DNA of 34,364 nucleotides from Acidimicrobiia bacterium (GTDB taxonomy: Bacteria > Actinomycetota > Acidimicrobiia > Acidimicrobiales > MedAcidi-G1), in contig DQOF01000069.1 of NCBI GenBank assembly GCA_015658775.1, positions 1-34,364 of the forward strand, written 5' to 3'. Numbering within the stretch: the first letter of the stretch is position 1; every line of letters starts with the position of its first letter. The notes beneath the pieces were generated by a model. It ran no database searches. It saw only the letters and a program-made list of their open reading frames with translations, and was not told the origin of the DNA. Positions 1-8,069 of the stretch are shown here, piece by piece. Position numbers and translations under genes: made by a program.

Positions 1-1
1 A

Positions 2-175
2 GACGTCGAGCTGCCGGTCGGGCTGGCGGAGCGGTGTCTCGACTTCTGGCAGCCGCTGGTCGGTTCGACGGTCGGCTCACACGTTACGGGCGGCCACTTC
101 GCAGACCCGGTCGTCCCGCCTGACGACGCTACAGCGGGCGTGCGCCTGCTGGCCCTGCTGGGCCGGGCCGCCTGA
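2..175 (+). CDS. C-terminal fragment of an unidentified protein
   Basis: An open frame enters from the left edge and ends at a TGA at 173-175, giving the last 57 residues of a protein (beginning DVELPVGLAERCLDFW, ending LLALLGRAA). Codon usage is strongly G/C-ending, as in neighbouring genes, and the frame stops 19 bases before the next start, which supports it as real coding sequence. I do not recognise the family; no catalytic motif falls inside the visible part. It probably reads into the next gene as one transcript. Confidence 0.5.
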   Translation, partial: DVELPVGLAERCLDFWQPLVGSTVGSHVTGGHFADPVVPPDDATAGVRLLALLGRAA

Positions 176-194
176 GCCGGGGTAGCCGGGGCGC

Positions 195-1013
195 ATGGCC
201 GGGTCCGGATCCCCCGACCACCCGATCAGGGTGGGCAGCATGCTCTACACCCTCGTCGACCCGAGCGAGGGGCACGAGGTCGCGTACAACAGGTGGTACG
301 AGCGCGACCACTTCTACGGCGGCTGCATGTCCGGTCCGTGGTGCCTCGCCGGGAGCCGGTGGGTCGCCACGCGAGGGCTGAAGGACCTCAGGTTCCCGAA
401 GGACGACACGAACTCGATCAGCAGGCCGTACGACCGGGGGTCCTACGTGGCCGTCTACTGGGTCGAGGCGGGCCACCACGACGAGCACTTCGCGTGGGGT
501 GCCGAACAGGTGGTGAGGCTCTACAGGGCGGGCCGGGGCTTCGACGAACGGCTCCACGCCCACACGGTGCTGTACATGCACGGCGCCGACCACTACCGCG
601 ACGACGACCCAGTGCCGGTCGAACTGGCCCTCGACCACCACTACGCGGGCATCGCCTCGATGGTGGTGGAACGGACCGGAGGGGTGGCTGCCGCCCGGTT
701 GGAGGAATGGCTGGCCGATGAGGGCCTCCCCGCCCTGTTCACCGACGGCCCTGTCGCCTCCTGTTCCGAGTGGACGGCCGTGCCCCGGGACGACCTCACC
801 GGCAGGGCCCCGATGGACCTGGGCTCACCACCGATCAACGGTGAGTCGGTCCTGCAGGTCTTCTTCATCGAGTCGGACCCGCGGGGGTGTTGGGACCGGT
901 TCGTGGACTACGCCGAGAGGCTCGAGGCGTCGGGCCTGGGACGGGTCACGTCTGCCGCACCGTTCTTCCGCACCGATGTCGGTACCGACCGCTACACCGA
1001 CGAGCTCTGGTAG
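195..1013 (+). CDS. conserved hypothetical protein, possible dimeric alpha/beta-barrel
   Basis: A 272-residue soluble protein with no signal peptide or membrane segment. Near the N-terminus it has a YNRWYERDHF stretch (about residues 31-40). This resembles the W-Y-x-x-x-H signature of EthD-like and other ferredoxin-fold dimeric barrel proteins, and a second beta-strand-like block (VLQVFFIESDP) follows about 200 residues later, so a tandem barrel is possible. That is inference by pattern; I do not recognise a named family and no function should be assumed. The ATG at 195 lacks a good ribosome binding site, and ATG 240 is an alternative start. It ends 35 bases from the convergent oxidoreductase gene. 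Confidence 0.7.
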   Translation: MAGSGSPDHPIRVGSMLYTLVDPSEGHEVAYNRWYERDHFYGGCMSGPWCLAGSRWVATRGLKDLRFPKDDTNSISRPYDRGSYVAVYWVEAGHHDEHFAWGAEQVVRLYRAGRGFDERLHAHTVLYMHGADHYRDDDPVPVELALDHHYAGIASMVVERTGGVAAARLEEWLADEGLPALFTDGPVASCSEWTAVPRDDLTGRAPMDLGSPPINGESVLQVFFIESDPRGCWDRFVDYAERLEASGLGRVTSAAPFFRTDVGTDRYTDELW

Positions 1014-1048
1014 GGGCGGGTCCTCCGGGCGAATCCCGGCAGACCCTG

Positions 1049-1981
1049 CTACACGCCCGCCAGGGCGTCGACCACGGGTGCGAACTCGACCATGATGTCC
1101 TCACTGAGGCCGATGTAGGAGAGCCCCCACCGCTCCCTCCATGCCAACAGGGTCTCCACGCACTGGCCCGTGGATCCGACGAGCACGTGCGGCGAGGCCA
1201 GTGCCTCCTCGACCGTGAGCCCGAGAGCGGGGGCCATCAACCCTGCTATCCCCCGGGGATCGTCGGTGATCAGGGCCATGTGCACCCGTGTCTGGAGTTC
1301 GATGTCGTCGAAGCGGTCGCCGGCGGCCTCACGGATCCATTCCAGCTTCTCGTCTGTGGCCGATGTGGTGGCCGACGGCCCCGCCCGGTGGTCGATGACC
1401 CCGGCCCTCATGTTTGCGTTGACGCCCACGATGTCGGCCTCCCTGGCGGCCAGCGTCAGCATCTTGCGCCCCCCGCCCGCCATGAGCAGCGGCGGGTGCG
1501 GTGTCTGGATGCACATGGGCTGCCCGTCGAGTCCCCGGATCGTGTAGTACTCGCCGTCGAAGTCGAACGGACCCTCGGCGAAGCAGCCCTTGATGACGGT
1601 GACGGCCTCGGCCAGACGTGCGATGCGGACGCCCGGCGAGTCGAGCCGCATGCCCGACTGCTCGTAGTCGGTGGTCTTCCATCCGGCGCCGATGCCGAGT
1701 TCCAGTCGGCCGTCGGACAGCAGGTCGAGCGTCGACGCCTGCTTGGCCAGGAAGGCCGGGTGCCTGAAGTCGTTGGCGAGCACCAGCGTCGTGAGCCGGA
1801 GCCTGCGCGTAGCCTCGGCGGTCACCGCCAGGGCGATGAGTGGCGCCATCTCGGCGTCCAGGTGGTCGGAGACCGAGAGGGCGGAGAACCCGAGGTCCTC
1901 GGCCCGGCGACCCACCTCGCGCCATTCGGCGGCAGGTCGGGGGGCCGCGGCCTGGACGCTGAATCGGAAGGCTCGTGTCAT
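1049..1981 (-). CDS. LLM-class F420-dependent oxidoreductase (TIGR03621-like)
   Basis: A 310-residue luciferase-like TIM-barrel protein. Family features seen: an N-terminal strand followed by AEDLGFSALSVSDH (about residues 27-40), TTLVLANDFRHPAFLAKQAS in the middle of the barrel, and DLLSDGRLELGIGAGW (about 85-100), the usual phosphate-side signature of F420/FMN-binding luciferase-like enzymes. These proteins use coenzyme F420 or FMN for hydride transfer; the substrate is unknown. The F420 assignment rests on resemblance to an actinobacterial subfamily and on an F420-associated gene 3 kb downstream. The ATG at 1981 is preceded by TAGGGT 8 bases upstream, so the mRNA is probably leaderless. 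It diverges from pcrA. Confidence 0.85.
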   Translation of the reverse strand: MTRAFRFSVQAAAPRPAAEWREVGRRAEDLGFSALSVSDHLDAEMAPLIALAVTAEATRRLRLTTLVLANDFRHPAFLAKQASTLDLLSDGRLELGIGAGWKTTDYEQSGMRLDSPGVRIARLAEAVTVIKGCFAEGPFDFDGEYYTIRGLDGQPMCIQTPHPPLLMAGGGRKMLTLAAREADIVGVNANMRAGVIDHRAGPSATTSATDEKLEWIREAAGDRFDDIELQTRVHMALITDDPRGIAGLMAPALGLTVEEALASPHVLVGSTGQCVETLLAWRERWGLSYIGLSEDIMVEFAPVVDALAGV

Positions 1982-1989
1982 GACGGGGC

Positions 1990-1995
1990 ACCCTA
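1990..1995 (-). promoter_or_regulatory. -10 hexamer TAGGGT, leaderless start of the F420 oxidoreductase
   Basis: Read on the minus strand, TAGGGT ends 8 bases before the ATG at 1981, so the +1 would fall on or next to the start codon. No Shine-Dalgarno sequence lies in that gap. It is back to back with the pcrA hexamer at 2040-2045. Confidence 0.6.
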
Positions 1996-2039
1996 CTCAA
2001 TGGTCGGAAGGCACTCGAAAGCCCTCGACCCGGCAGCGG

Positions 2040-2045
2040 TAGGGT
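2040..2045 (+). promoter_or_regulatory. -10 hexamer TAGGGT, leaderless start of pcrA
   Basis: TAGGGT followed by 7 bases and then ATG at 2053. This is the same arrangement as on the opposite strand at 1990-1995, and it favours ATG 2053 over the GTG at 2044, which lies inside the hexamer. Confidence 0.6.
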
Positions 2046-2052
2046 GGCGCAG

Positions 2053-4410
2053 ATGGCCCCGCTCGACCCAGACACCGGACACCGCGGCCCGGGACCGGTG
2101 GGAGGCGAGGTGCCAGACCTCAATCCGGCGCAGCTGGATGCGGTCACCCATCCGACGGGACCGCTGCTGGTGGTCGCCGGTGCGGGGTCCGGCAAGACCC
2201 GGGTCCTCACCAGGCGCATCGCCTACCTGATCTCCGAGAGGGGCGTGTCGCCCTTCGGAATCCTGGCCATCACCTTCACGAACAAGGCGGCCGCCGAGAT
2301 GAAGCAGCGTGTGGCCGACCTGGTCGGCCCCGTAGCCCAGCGGATGTGGGTGTCGACGTTCCACTCGTCGTGTGTGCGGATCCTGCGAAGGGATGCCGAA
2401 CGCATAGGCTTCCCGTCCCGGTTCAGCATCTACGACCAGGGCGACGCCGTACGCCTCACCGGCTACGTCGTGCGCGACCTGAACCTGGACGCCAAGCGGT
2501 TCCCGGCCCGCACGGTCCACGCCTCGATCTCGGCGGCCAAGAACGAGGGTCTGGGGGCGTCCGCATACGCGGACAGGGCCACCGGCCCCTTCGAGCAGCG
2601 GATCGGCCAGGTGTTCCTCGAGTACCAGGCGCGGCTGCAGCGGGCAGGGGCAATGGACTTCGACGACCTGCTCGGCAATGCCGTGAGACTCCTACGCAGC
2701 CACCCCGACGTGCTCGACGAACACCGCCGTCGGTTCGAGCACGTCCTGGTCGACGAGTACCAGGACACCAACCCCGTCCAGAACGACCTGGTGATGATGC
2801 TTGCCGAGGAACACCGGAACCTGTGCGTCGTCGGCGACAGCGACCAGTCGATCTACAGGTTCCGGGGTGCCGACATCCGGAACATCCTGGAGTTCGAGCG
2901 GGTGTTCCCGGATGCCACGGTGGTGGTCCTGGACCAGAACTACCGCTCCACCCAGACGATCCTGGATGCGGCCAATGCCGTGATCACGAGGAACCCGGGT
3001 CGCAAGCCCAAGGATCTCTGGACCGACGTCGGCCAGGGAGAGGCGATCCAGCGCTACCGGGCGGCCGACGAGGTCGACGAGGCCCGGTGGGTGGTGGAGA
3101 GGCTTGCCGCCCTGCACGACGGTGGCCGGCACCGGTGGGCGGACCTGGCCGTCTTCTACCGCACGAACGCGCAGAGCCGTGCGGTGGAGGAGCAGTTGGT
3201 GCGGCTCGGGGTTCCGTACCGTGTGGTGGGCGGTACCCGCTTCTACGAGCGGCGTGAGGTGCGCGACGCCATTGCCTACCTGCGGATCGCGGCAAACCCC
3301 GCCGACGAGGTCGCAGCCAAACGGGTGCTCAACGTCCCGAAGAGGGGTGTCGGCGACACGTCCGTCCGCCGGGTCGACCGATTGGCCGAAGAGGCGGGGT
3401 GCGGGTTCATGGAGGCGTTGCGCCGTTGTGGCGAGGCCGGTGTGTCGGGAAGGGCGGCCACGGGTATCCAGTCGTTCCTGGACCTCCACGAGACCCTGGT
3501 GGGAAGGATCGACGACGGGCCCGCGGCGGTCCTGGAGACGGCGCTGAGCGGCTCCGGATACCTCGACGGGCTGCGTGCCGAGCATTCGGTCGAGGCCGAC
3601 GGGTGGCTTGAGAACCTCGCCGAGCTGATCGGTGTGGCAGCCGGGTTCGAGGACGTGGGCGACTTCCTCGAACAGGTCGGCCTGGTGGCCGACACCGACG
3701 ACCTCCCCGACGTGGACGATGCCACCACGACGGACGACGGGCAGCCGCGACCGGACCGGTCCGACGGCGAGGTGGTCCTCATGACCCTGCACGCCGCCAA
3801 GGGGCTCGAGTACCCGGTGGTGTTCATCATCGGCATGGAGGACGGGGTGTTCCCCCACCTCCGGTCCCTGGGTGACCCCGTGCAACTCGAGGAGGAGCGC
3901 CGGCTGGCCTATGTGGGCATCACCCGGGCGCGGCAGCGCCTCCACCTCAGCCATGCTTGGTGCCGGATGCTGCACGGACAGACCCAGTACAACCCGCCCA
4001 GCAGGTTCATCGAGGAGATTCCGGCCGGCCTCGTCGCCGAGGTCGAGGGCGCCGGTTCCGGCCGCCGCAGTGGACGGTCGTGGGGTGCGGGTTCCCCGCT
4101 AGGCCGCGGGGAGGAGGATCCGGGTGGCCGGAACTGGCTCGAGCCGACCCCTTCCCCGTCCGCTGTGTCAGAGGACGAGCCGGGTGGAACGATCTTCGGC
4201 CGGGGCACCGGCAAGGCTGCCGGACCGTCGTCGACGGGCGCCCACGAGCTGGGGCTGGTGGTCGGCGACGACGTCCGTCACAGGGCCTGGGGCGAGGGCG
4301 TGGTGCTGTCGGTCACGGGCTCCGGCGATCGTGCAGAGGCCGTGGTCAGGTTCCCGACGGTGGGTGAGAAGCGGTTGCTGCTGGCATGGGCGCCGCTCGA
4401 GAGGCCATGA
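2053..4410 (+). CDS. pcrA: UvrD/PcrA-type superfamily 1 DNA helicase
   Basis: A 785-residue ATP-dependent 3'-5' helicase acting in nucleotide excision repair and in clearing replication conflicts. All SF1 motifs are visible: Walker A AGAGSGKT (about 42-49), TFTNKAAAEM (motif Ia), VDEYQDTN (about 233-240, motif II), VVGDSDQSIYRFRGA (III), NYRST (IV), LHAAKGLEYPVVFIIGMEDG (V) and RRLAYVGITRAR (VI). The last 50 residues (GDDVRHRAWGEGVVLSV...) form the PcrA C-terminal Tudor-like domain, which in other species contacts RNA polymerase. Length is normal for PcrA/UvrD. Start ATG 2053 is chosen for the TAGGGT hexamer 7 bases upstream; a GTG at 2110 with GGAGG just before it is a shorter alternative that still contains every motif. 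Confidence 0.95.
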   Translation: MAPLDPDTGHRGPGPVGGEVPDLNPAQLDAVTHPTGPLLVVAGAGSGKTRVLTRRIAYLISERGVSPFGILAITFTNKAAAEMKQRVADLVGPVAQRMWVSTFHSSCVRILRRDAERIGFPSRFSIYDQGDAVRLTGYVVRDLNLDAKRFPARTVHASISAAKNEGLGASAYADRATGPFEQRIGQVFLEYQARLQRAGAMDFDDLLGNAVRLLRSHPDVLDEHRRRFEHVLVDEYQDTNPVQNDLVMMLAEEHRNLCVVGDSDQSIYRFRGADIRNILEFERVFPDATVVVLDQNYRSTQTILDAANAVITRNPGRKPKDLWTDVGQGEAIQRYRAADEVDEARWVVERLAALHDGGRHRWADLAVFYRTNAQSRAVEEQLVRLGVPYRVVGGTRFYERREVRDAIAYLRIAANPADEVAAKRVLNVPKRGVGDTSVRRVDRLAEEAGCGFMEALRRCGEAGVSGRAATGIQSFLDLHETLVGRIDDGPAAVLETALSGSGYLDGLRAEHSVEADGWLENLAELIGVAAGFEDVGDFLEQVGLVADTDDLPDVDDATTTDDGQPRPDRSDGEVVLMTLHAAKGLEYPVVFIIGMEDGVFPHLRSLGDPVQLEEERRLAYVGITRARQRLHLSHAWCRMLHGQTQYNPPSRFIEEIPAGLVAEVEGAGSGRRSGRSWGAGSPLGRGEEDPGGRNWLEPTPSPSAVSEDEPGGTIFGRGTGKAAGPSSTGAHELGLVVGDDVRHRAWGEGVVLSVTGSGDRAEAVVRFPTVGEKRLLLAWAPLERP

Positions 4411-4485
4411 GCACGCATCGGTCGGAGCACATGGCGGCGCCAGTACGCTTGCCCCCCGCACCCCTCACCCGTGGGGGGTCGGCAC

Positions 4486-4558
4486 GCCCGTGTAGCTCAG
4501 TCGGAAGAGCGGCTCACTCGTAATGAGCAGGTCCGGGGTTCGATTCCCCGCGCGGGCT
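4486..4558 (+). tRNA. tRNA-Thr (anticodon CGT)
   Basis: A complete cloverleaf by hand: acceptor GCCCGTG/CGCGGGC (with one G-T pair), D-arm GCTC/GAGC, anticodon stem GCTCA/TGAGC around loop CTCGTAA (anticodon CGT at 4519-4521, reading ACG), and T-arm CGGGG-TTCGATT-CCCCG. The discriminator base is T4558. CCA is not encoded in the DNA, so it would be added post-transcriptionally. Confidence 0.97.
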
Positions 4559-4637
4559 CGTCGGCCCCGTCGTGGCACCGCCGGTGGTTTGTCGTCCCAA
4601 TCGGGGTACAGGTGTCCGGGCCGCCGGTCCCACCTCC

Positions 4638-4643
4638 TAGGAT
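4638..4643 (+). promoter_or_regulatory. -10 hexamer TAGGAT before the 44-residue membrane protein
   Basis: TAGGAT lies 7 bases before ATG 4651, the spacing seen at the other putative leaderless starts in this window. The ATG at 4642 overlaps the hexamer, so 4651 is preferred. Confidence 0.55.
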
Positions 4644-4650
4644 GGCCGTC

Positions 4651-4785
4651 ATGAGTGTCCTCGCCGGCGTCATCTGGCACTACTGGTTGGCAGTACCCCT
4701 CGTGGGTGGTGGCATAGCCCTCTGCGTCTCCACCGTGGTCGGGTACCTGCAGAAGGTGTCGTCCACCCGCTATCCCAAGCGCTGA
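4651..4785 (+). CDS. small single-pass membrane protein (44 residues)
   Basis: A short gene coding for 44 residues: an N-terminal MSVLAGVIWHYWLAVPLV, a continuous hydrophobic stretch to about residue 34, and a basic tail ending SSTRYPKR. This pattern suggests one transmembrane helix with a positively charged cytosolic C-terminus. Support for its being real: a TAGGAT hexamer at the leaderless distance, codons ending in G/C, and a stop 53 bases before the metalloprotease start. Comparable tiny aromatic/basic membrane proteins occur in actinobacterial genomes, but I cannot name a family or function. It may be co-transcribed with the metalloprotease and tilS genes. Confidence 0.6.
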   Translation: MSVLAGVIWHYWLAVPLVGGGIALCVSTVVGYLQKVSSTRYPKR

Positions 4786-4838
4786 CGGCCTCACGTTGCG
4801 GTCGGTGGGCCGGCCCATGTCCCGCATGTAACCTCGCC

Positions 4839-5924
4839 GTGAGCCCGCCCGAGACCCCTCCATCCGCTGTCGACTGGGCGCTGGCCGAGCGCGTGGCGGT
4901 CCGGATCGGCGACAGGGCCCCCTTCAGCGGTGCACACCACCTCGACGGGCTGACAGCCGAGTTCGACGAACACACCGCGTTGGCCGAGGGGCTGGTCGCG
5001 GAGACCACGGGGCTCCGCTCGCTCCACGGCGAGGCCCGGGCGCGGGTAGTCGGCCGGAGCGACTGGATACGGGCGAACCTGGCCTCGTTGCAGCGTCTGC
5101 TGCGACCCCTGTTCGAGAAGATGGCAGAACGACCGGCCACGGCGTTCACGCCGTTGGCGGCCGCCGCCGCCGGCACCGAGCTGGGCGCGGTGCTGGGATG
5201 GATGTCCACACGGGTGCTCGGCCAGTACGACCTGCTGGTGCTCGAGGACGAGGCGGCCGAGGACCAGGACCTCGTCTACTACGTGGGTCCGAACCTCGTG
5301 GCCCTGGAGCGCCGCTACGCCTTCGATCCCTGCCACTTCCACCTATGGCTGGCGCTCCACGAGGTGACCCACCGGGCCCAGTTCACGGGCGTGGCGTGGA
5401 TGAGGGAGCACTACCTGGGCCTCGTGGCATCCCTGCTGGAGGACGCCGAACCCGAACAGGTGAACATCCTGGAGTCGCTGCGGGAGTTGGCCGCCCGGCG
5501 GCGGAGCGGAACCGACAGGGCCGACGGGGGTGTCATGGGCATGGTTGCCACACCCCGGCAGCAGGAGGTGCTCGACAACATTGCAAGCCTAATGAGCCTA
5601 CTGGAGGGTCATGGCGACGTCACCATGGACCGCGCCGGTCGCGGGATCGTCGTTGGTGCGGACCGGTTCGCCAGGGTCCTGCGCGACCGCCGCCGGTCGG
5701 CGACCGGTGTGGCGCGCATTCTCCAGAAGATCGTCGGCCTTGAGGCCAAGTTGGCCCAGTACGCCCGGGGCGAGGCCTTCATCGGAGTGGTCGAGGCAGC
5801 GGGCGGACCCGCACTCCTGAACAGGGCTTGGGAAGACCCAGGCCACCTGCCGAACCTCGGTGAGATCAACGACCCGGCCCTGTGGGTCGCCCGGATGGAG
5901 TCCACGGCCCTGGCGGTCCCATGA
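4839..5924 (+). CDS. zinc-dependent metalloprotease, F420-biosynthesis-associated family (DUF2342/TIGR03624-like)
   Basis: A 361-residue protein whose zinc-binding HEVTH (H174, E175, H178) sits in LALHEVTHRAQF, the zincin HExxH signature. The surrounding text (YYVGPNLVALERRYAF before it, WMREHYLGLV after it) matches the actinobacterial DUF2342 family. That family co-occurs with F420 users and lies immediately upstream of tilS in many Actinomycetota. The substrate is unknown. There is no signal peptide, so it is cytosolic. The GTG at 4839 gives the normal family N-terminus; its last bases overlap tilS as ATGA (5921-5924), implying translational coupling. Confidence 0.9.
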   Translation: MSPPETPPSAVDWALAERVAVRIGDRAPFSGAHHLDGLTAEFDEHTALAEGLVAETTGLRSLHGEARARVVGRSDWIRANLASLQRLLRPLFEKMAERPATAFTPLAAAAAGTELGAVLGWMSTRVLGQYDLLVLEDEAAEDQDLVYYVGPNLVALERRYAFDPCHFHLWLALHEVTHRAQFTGVAWMREHYLGLVASLLEDAEPEQVNILESLRELAARRRSGTDRADGGVMGMVATPRQQEVLDNIASLMSLLEGHGDVTMDRAGRGIVVGADRFARVLRDRRRSATGVARILQKIVGLEAKLAQYARGEAFIGVVEAAGGPALLNRAWEDPGHLPNLGEINDPALWVARMESTALAVP

Positions 5925-6814
5925 GCGACGGTGGTCCCCTGAGCGATGGCGGGGTGTCGGCGCTGCTCGCCCGTTGCACGTTCCCCCCGGCTGGTTCGGC
6001 CGTCGACTGCGCGGTGTCGGGTGGCCCCGACTCGCTGGCCCTGCTGGTGCTCGCCGTGGAGGCCGGGCTGGCGGTGACCGCCTGGCACGTCGACCACGGC
6101 CTGCGCCCCGAGTCCGCCGGCGAAGCCGCCCTGGTGGTCCGCACCGCAGCCGAACTGGGTGCGGCGGCGCACCGGGTCGAGGCGCCTGTCGCCGACGGCC
6201 CGAACCTGGAGGCCAGGGCCCGGGACGCCCGGAGGGATGTGCTCCCCCCCGGTGTGCTGACGGGCCACACGGCCGACGACCAGGCCGAGACCGTGCTCAT
6301 GAACCTCCTGCGTGGATCGGGGGTGCCGGGTGCGGCCGGGATCGGAGAACCGGAGAGGCGGCCGCTGCTGGCCCTGCGCAGGTCCGAGACCCGGGCGCTG
6401 TGTGCCGCCCGGGCACTCACCCCGGCCCACGACCCGATGAACGACGACCCGCGGTTCTTCCGCAACCGCGTCCGCCACGAGGTACTCCCGCTGCTGGCCG
6501 AGGTTTCCGGTCGGGATCCGGTTCCGATCCTGGCACGCCACGCCGAGCTGGCACGCGAGGCGGTCGGGCTGCTCGCAGGCCTGGTGGCCGACGTCGACGC
6601 CACGGACGTGAAGGCGCTGACCCTGCTGCCCGACGACCTGGTGCGGCTCGCACTCCGCGCTTGGCTTACCGACCGTGCGGCAGGCCTCCCACCTGACTCG
6701 GCCTCGGTCGACCGGGTGCTCGAGGTTGCCCGGGGAGACAGGCGCGCAGCCGAGGTGGTCGGCGGCCACCGTGTCGAGCGCTCGGCAGGTCGTCTCATCT
6801 ACCGGTCCCGCTAG
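5921..6814 (+). CDS. tilS: tRNA(Ile)-lysidine synthase
   Basis: A 297-residue N-type ATP pyrophosphatase that converts C34 of tRNA-Ile(CAU) to lysidine, so that the tRNA reads AUA. The PP-loop is SGGPDS (33-38), followed by AWHVDHGLRPES and GHTADDQAETVLMNLLRG, the ATP and tRNA-binding signature; RNRVRHEVLPLL (about 183-194) is also typical of TilS. The C-terminal domain is short, as in actinobacterial homologues. ATG 5921 overlaps the preceding stop. The TAG stop at 6812-6814 is also the first half of the putative hpt -10 hexamer. The link is notable because AUA codons are used fairly often in this window. Confidence 0.93.
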   Translation: MSDGGPLSDGGVSALLARCTFPPAGSAVDCAVSGGPDSLALLVLAVEAGLAVTAWHVDHGLRPESAGEAALVVRTAAELGAAAHRVEAPVADGPNLEARARDARRDVLPPGVLTGHTADDQAETVLMNLLRGSGVPGAAGIGEPERRPLLALRRSETRALCAARALTPAHDPMNDDPRFFRNRVRHEVLPLLAEVSGRDPVPILARHAELAREAVGLLAGLVADVDATDVKALTLLPDDLVRLALRAWLTDRAAGLPPDSASVDRVLEVARGDRRAAEVVGGHRVERSAGRLIYRSR

Positions 6815-6817
6815 GGT
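6812..6817 (+). promoter_or_regulatory. -10 hexamer TAGGGT for hpt, embedding the tilS stop codon
   Basis: TAGGGT is followed by 8 bases and ATG 6826. The first three bases are the tilS TAG stop. No Shine-Dalgarno sequence lies between, so hpt can probably be transcribed as a leaderless message in addition to read-through from tilS. Confidence 0.55.
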
Positions 6818-6825
6818 CAGCATCC

Positions 6826-7413
6826 ATGGCCCACGACGAGACATCAGGCGAGGGCGGGCAGGCACTGCGCCCCGGTCGCGTCGTCGTCAGCGCCGAGGAC
6901 CTCGGCCGGCGGGTGCGTGCCCTGGGGGCGGAGATCACCGCCGACTACGAGGGCAGGGCGCCCCTGCTCGTTGGTGTCCTGAAGGGCGCGTTCATGTTCA
7001 TGAGCGACCTGGCGAGGGCCATCGACCTGCCGGTCGAGTTCGACTTCATGGCCATCTCCTCGTACGGCCACTCCACCAGGTCGTCCGGGGTGGTCCGCAT
7101 AGTCAAGGACCTCGACATCGACCTGACGGACCGCGACGTGATCATCGTCGAGGACATAATCGACAGTGGCCTCACGCTCAACTACCTGAGGCGCAACCTG
7201 CTGGCCAGGAACCCCGCCAGCCTCGAGGTGTGCGCCCTCCTGGTGCGCGCCGACCACAGGCTGGCGGAGGGCGTTCTGAGGTATGAGGGCTTTCGGATCT
7301 CCTCCGACTTCGTCGTCGGCTACGGGCTGGACGCCGGAGAGCGGTTCCGCAACCTCGTCGACATCCGGGCGGTCGAGCCGTGCCTCGAGGTGTCTGCCGG
7401 GGAGCAGGCATGA
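6826..7413 (+). CDS. hpt: hypoxanthine phosphoribosyltransferase
   Basis: A 195-residue cytosolic type I phosphoribosyltransferase that makes IMP or GMP from hypoxanthine or guanine and PRPP (purine salvage). The PRPP-binding loop is [13 protein letters not shown] (about 106-118), with the flexible-loop region [16 protein letters not shown] and an N-terminal [15 protein letters not shown] typical of HPRT. Length is slightly over the usual 180 because of a polar N-terminal tail. In most Actinomycetota the next gene is ftsH; here the hpt stop overlaps the folE start (ATGA at 7410-7413), so hpt and folE are directly coupled. Confidence 0.95.
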   Translation: MAHDETSGEGGQALRPGRVVVSAEDLGRRVRALGAEITADYEGRAPLLVGVLKGAFMFMSDLARAIDLPVEFDFMAISSYGHSTRSSGVVRIVKDLDIDLTDRDVIIVEDIIDSGLTLNYLRRNLLARNPASLEVCALLVRADHRLAEGVLRYEGFRISSDFVVGYGLDAGERFRNLVDIRAVEPCLEVSAGEQA

Positions 7414-7997
7414 CCGGCGACGGCGGCGTCGACCTGCCCCGCATCGAGGCCGCCGTGAGCGAGATCCTGGTGGCGATAGGCGAGGACGTGGGACGCGACG
7501 GGCTGGGTGAGACCCCGGCCCGCGTCGCCCGCATGTATGCCGAGGTGTGCAGCGGCATAGCCGAGGACCCGACTCTCCACCTTGTCAGGACGTTCGACGT
7601 CGACCACGACGAGATGGTCATGGTCCGCGACATCCCGCTCTACTCGCTCTGCGAGCACCACCTGCTCCCGTTCGTGGGGCGGGCGCACGTGGCGTACATC
7701 CCGCGCCGGGGTGGAATGATCACGGGGCTCTCGAAGCTGGCCCGACTGGTCGACGGCTACGCCCGACGACTCCAGGTCCAGGAGCGGCTGACGTCACAGA
7801 TCGCCGACGCCATCCAGGGGACCCTCGAACCCCAGGGCACCATGGTGGTAATCGAGGCCGAGCACCTCTGCATGACGATGCGGGGGGTGGCCAAACCGGG
7901 CGCCATCACCGTCACCTCCGCCGTCCACGGAATCTTCCGAAACGACATGTCGACCCGGTTGGAGGCCATGAGGTTCCTCGACACGGGCCGACGCTGA
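7410..7997 (+). CDS. folE: GTP cyclohydrolase I (zinc type)
   Basis: A 195-residue enzyme opening GTP to 7,8-dihydroneopterin triphosphate, the first step of tetrahydrofolate synthesis. Zinc ligands are visible as C81 and H84 in [10 protein letters not shown] and C154 in [39 protein letters not shown] is the conserved core. Full length is close to family size, and the sequence begins [19 protein letters not shown] 7410 overlaps the hpt stop, so the longer upstream reading is not needed. The next gene, folP, begins 72 bases later and appears to have its own promoter. Confidence 0.96.
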   Translation: MTGDGGVDLPRIEAAVSEILVAIGEDVGRDGLGETPARVARMYAEVCSGIAEDPTLHLVRTFDVDHDEMVMVRDIPLYSLCEHHLLPFVGRAHVAYIPRRGGMITGLSKLARLVDGYARRLQVQERLTSQIADAIQGTLEPQGTMVVIEAEHLCMTMRGVAKPGAITVTSAVHGIFRNDMSTRLEAMRFLDTGRR

Positions 7998-8055
7998 CCC
8001 GGGCCCACATCCCGGAAGTGGTTCTGCAGCCAGGTGGCCGTGCCCGTGTCGCCAC

Positions 8056-8061
8056 TAGATT
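8056..8061 (+). promoter_or_regulatory. -10 hexamer TAGATT before folP
   Basis: TAGATT lies 8 bases before ATG 8070, without a Shine-Dalgarno sequence between them, so it is a putative leaderless start. It supports ATG 8070 over the upstream GTG at 8034. Confidence 0.5.
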
Positions 8062-8069
8062 CGGACCGC

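Noticed and set aside
1329-2219. Long minus-strand frame across the oxidoreductase and pcrA start
   Set aside because: Arg/Pro/Gly-rich shadow in high-G+C DNA; both real genes are clear.
4829-4834. TAACCT as -10 of the metalloprotease
   Set aside because: Only 4 bases separate it from GTG 4839, too close for transcription to start at the start codon.
4465-4863. Minus-strand open frame containing RAGNRTPDLLITSEPLFRLSYTG
   Set aside because: It is the tRNA-Thr(CGT) gene read as protein on the opposite strand.
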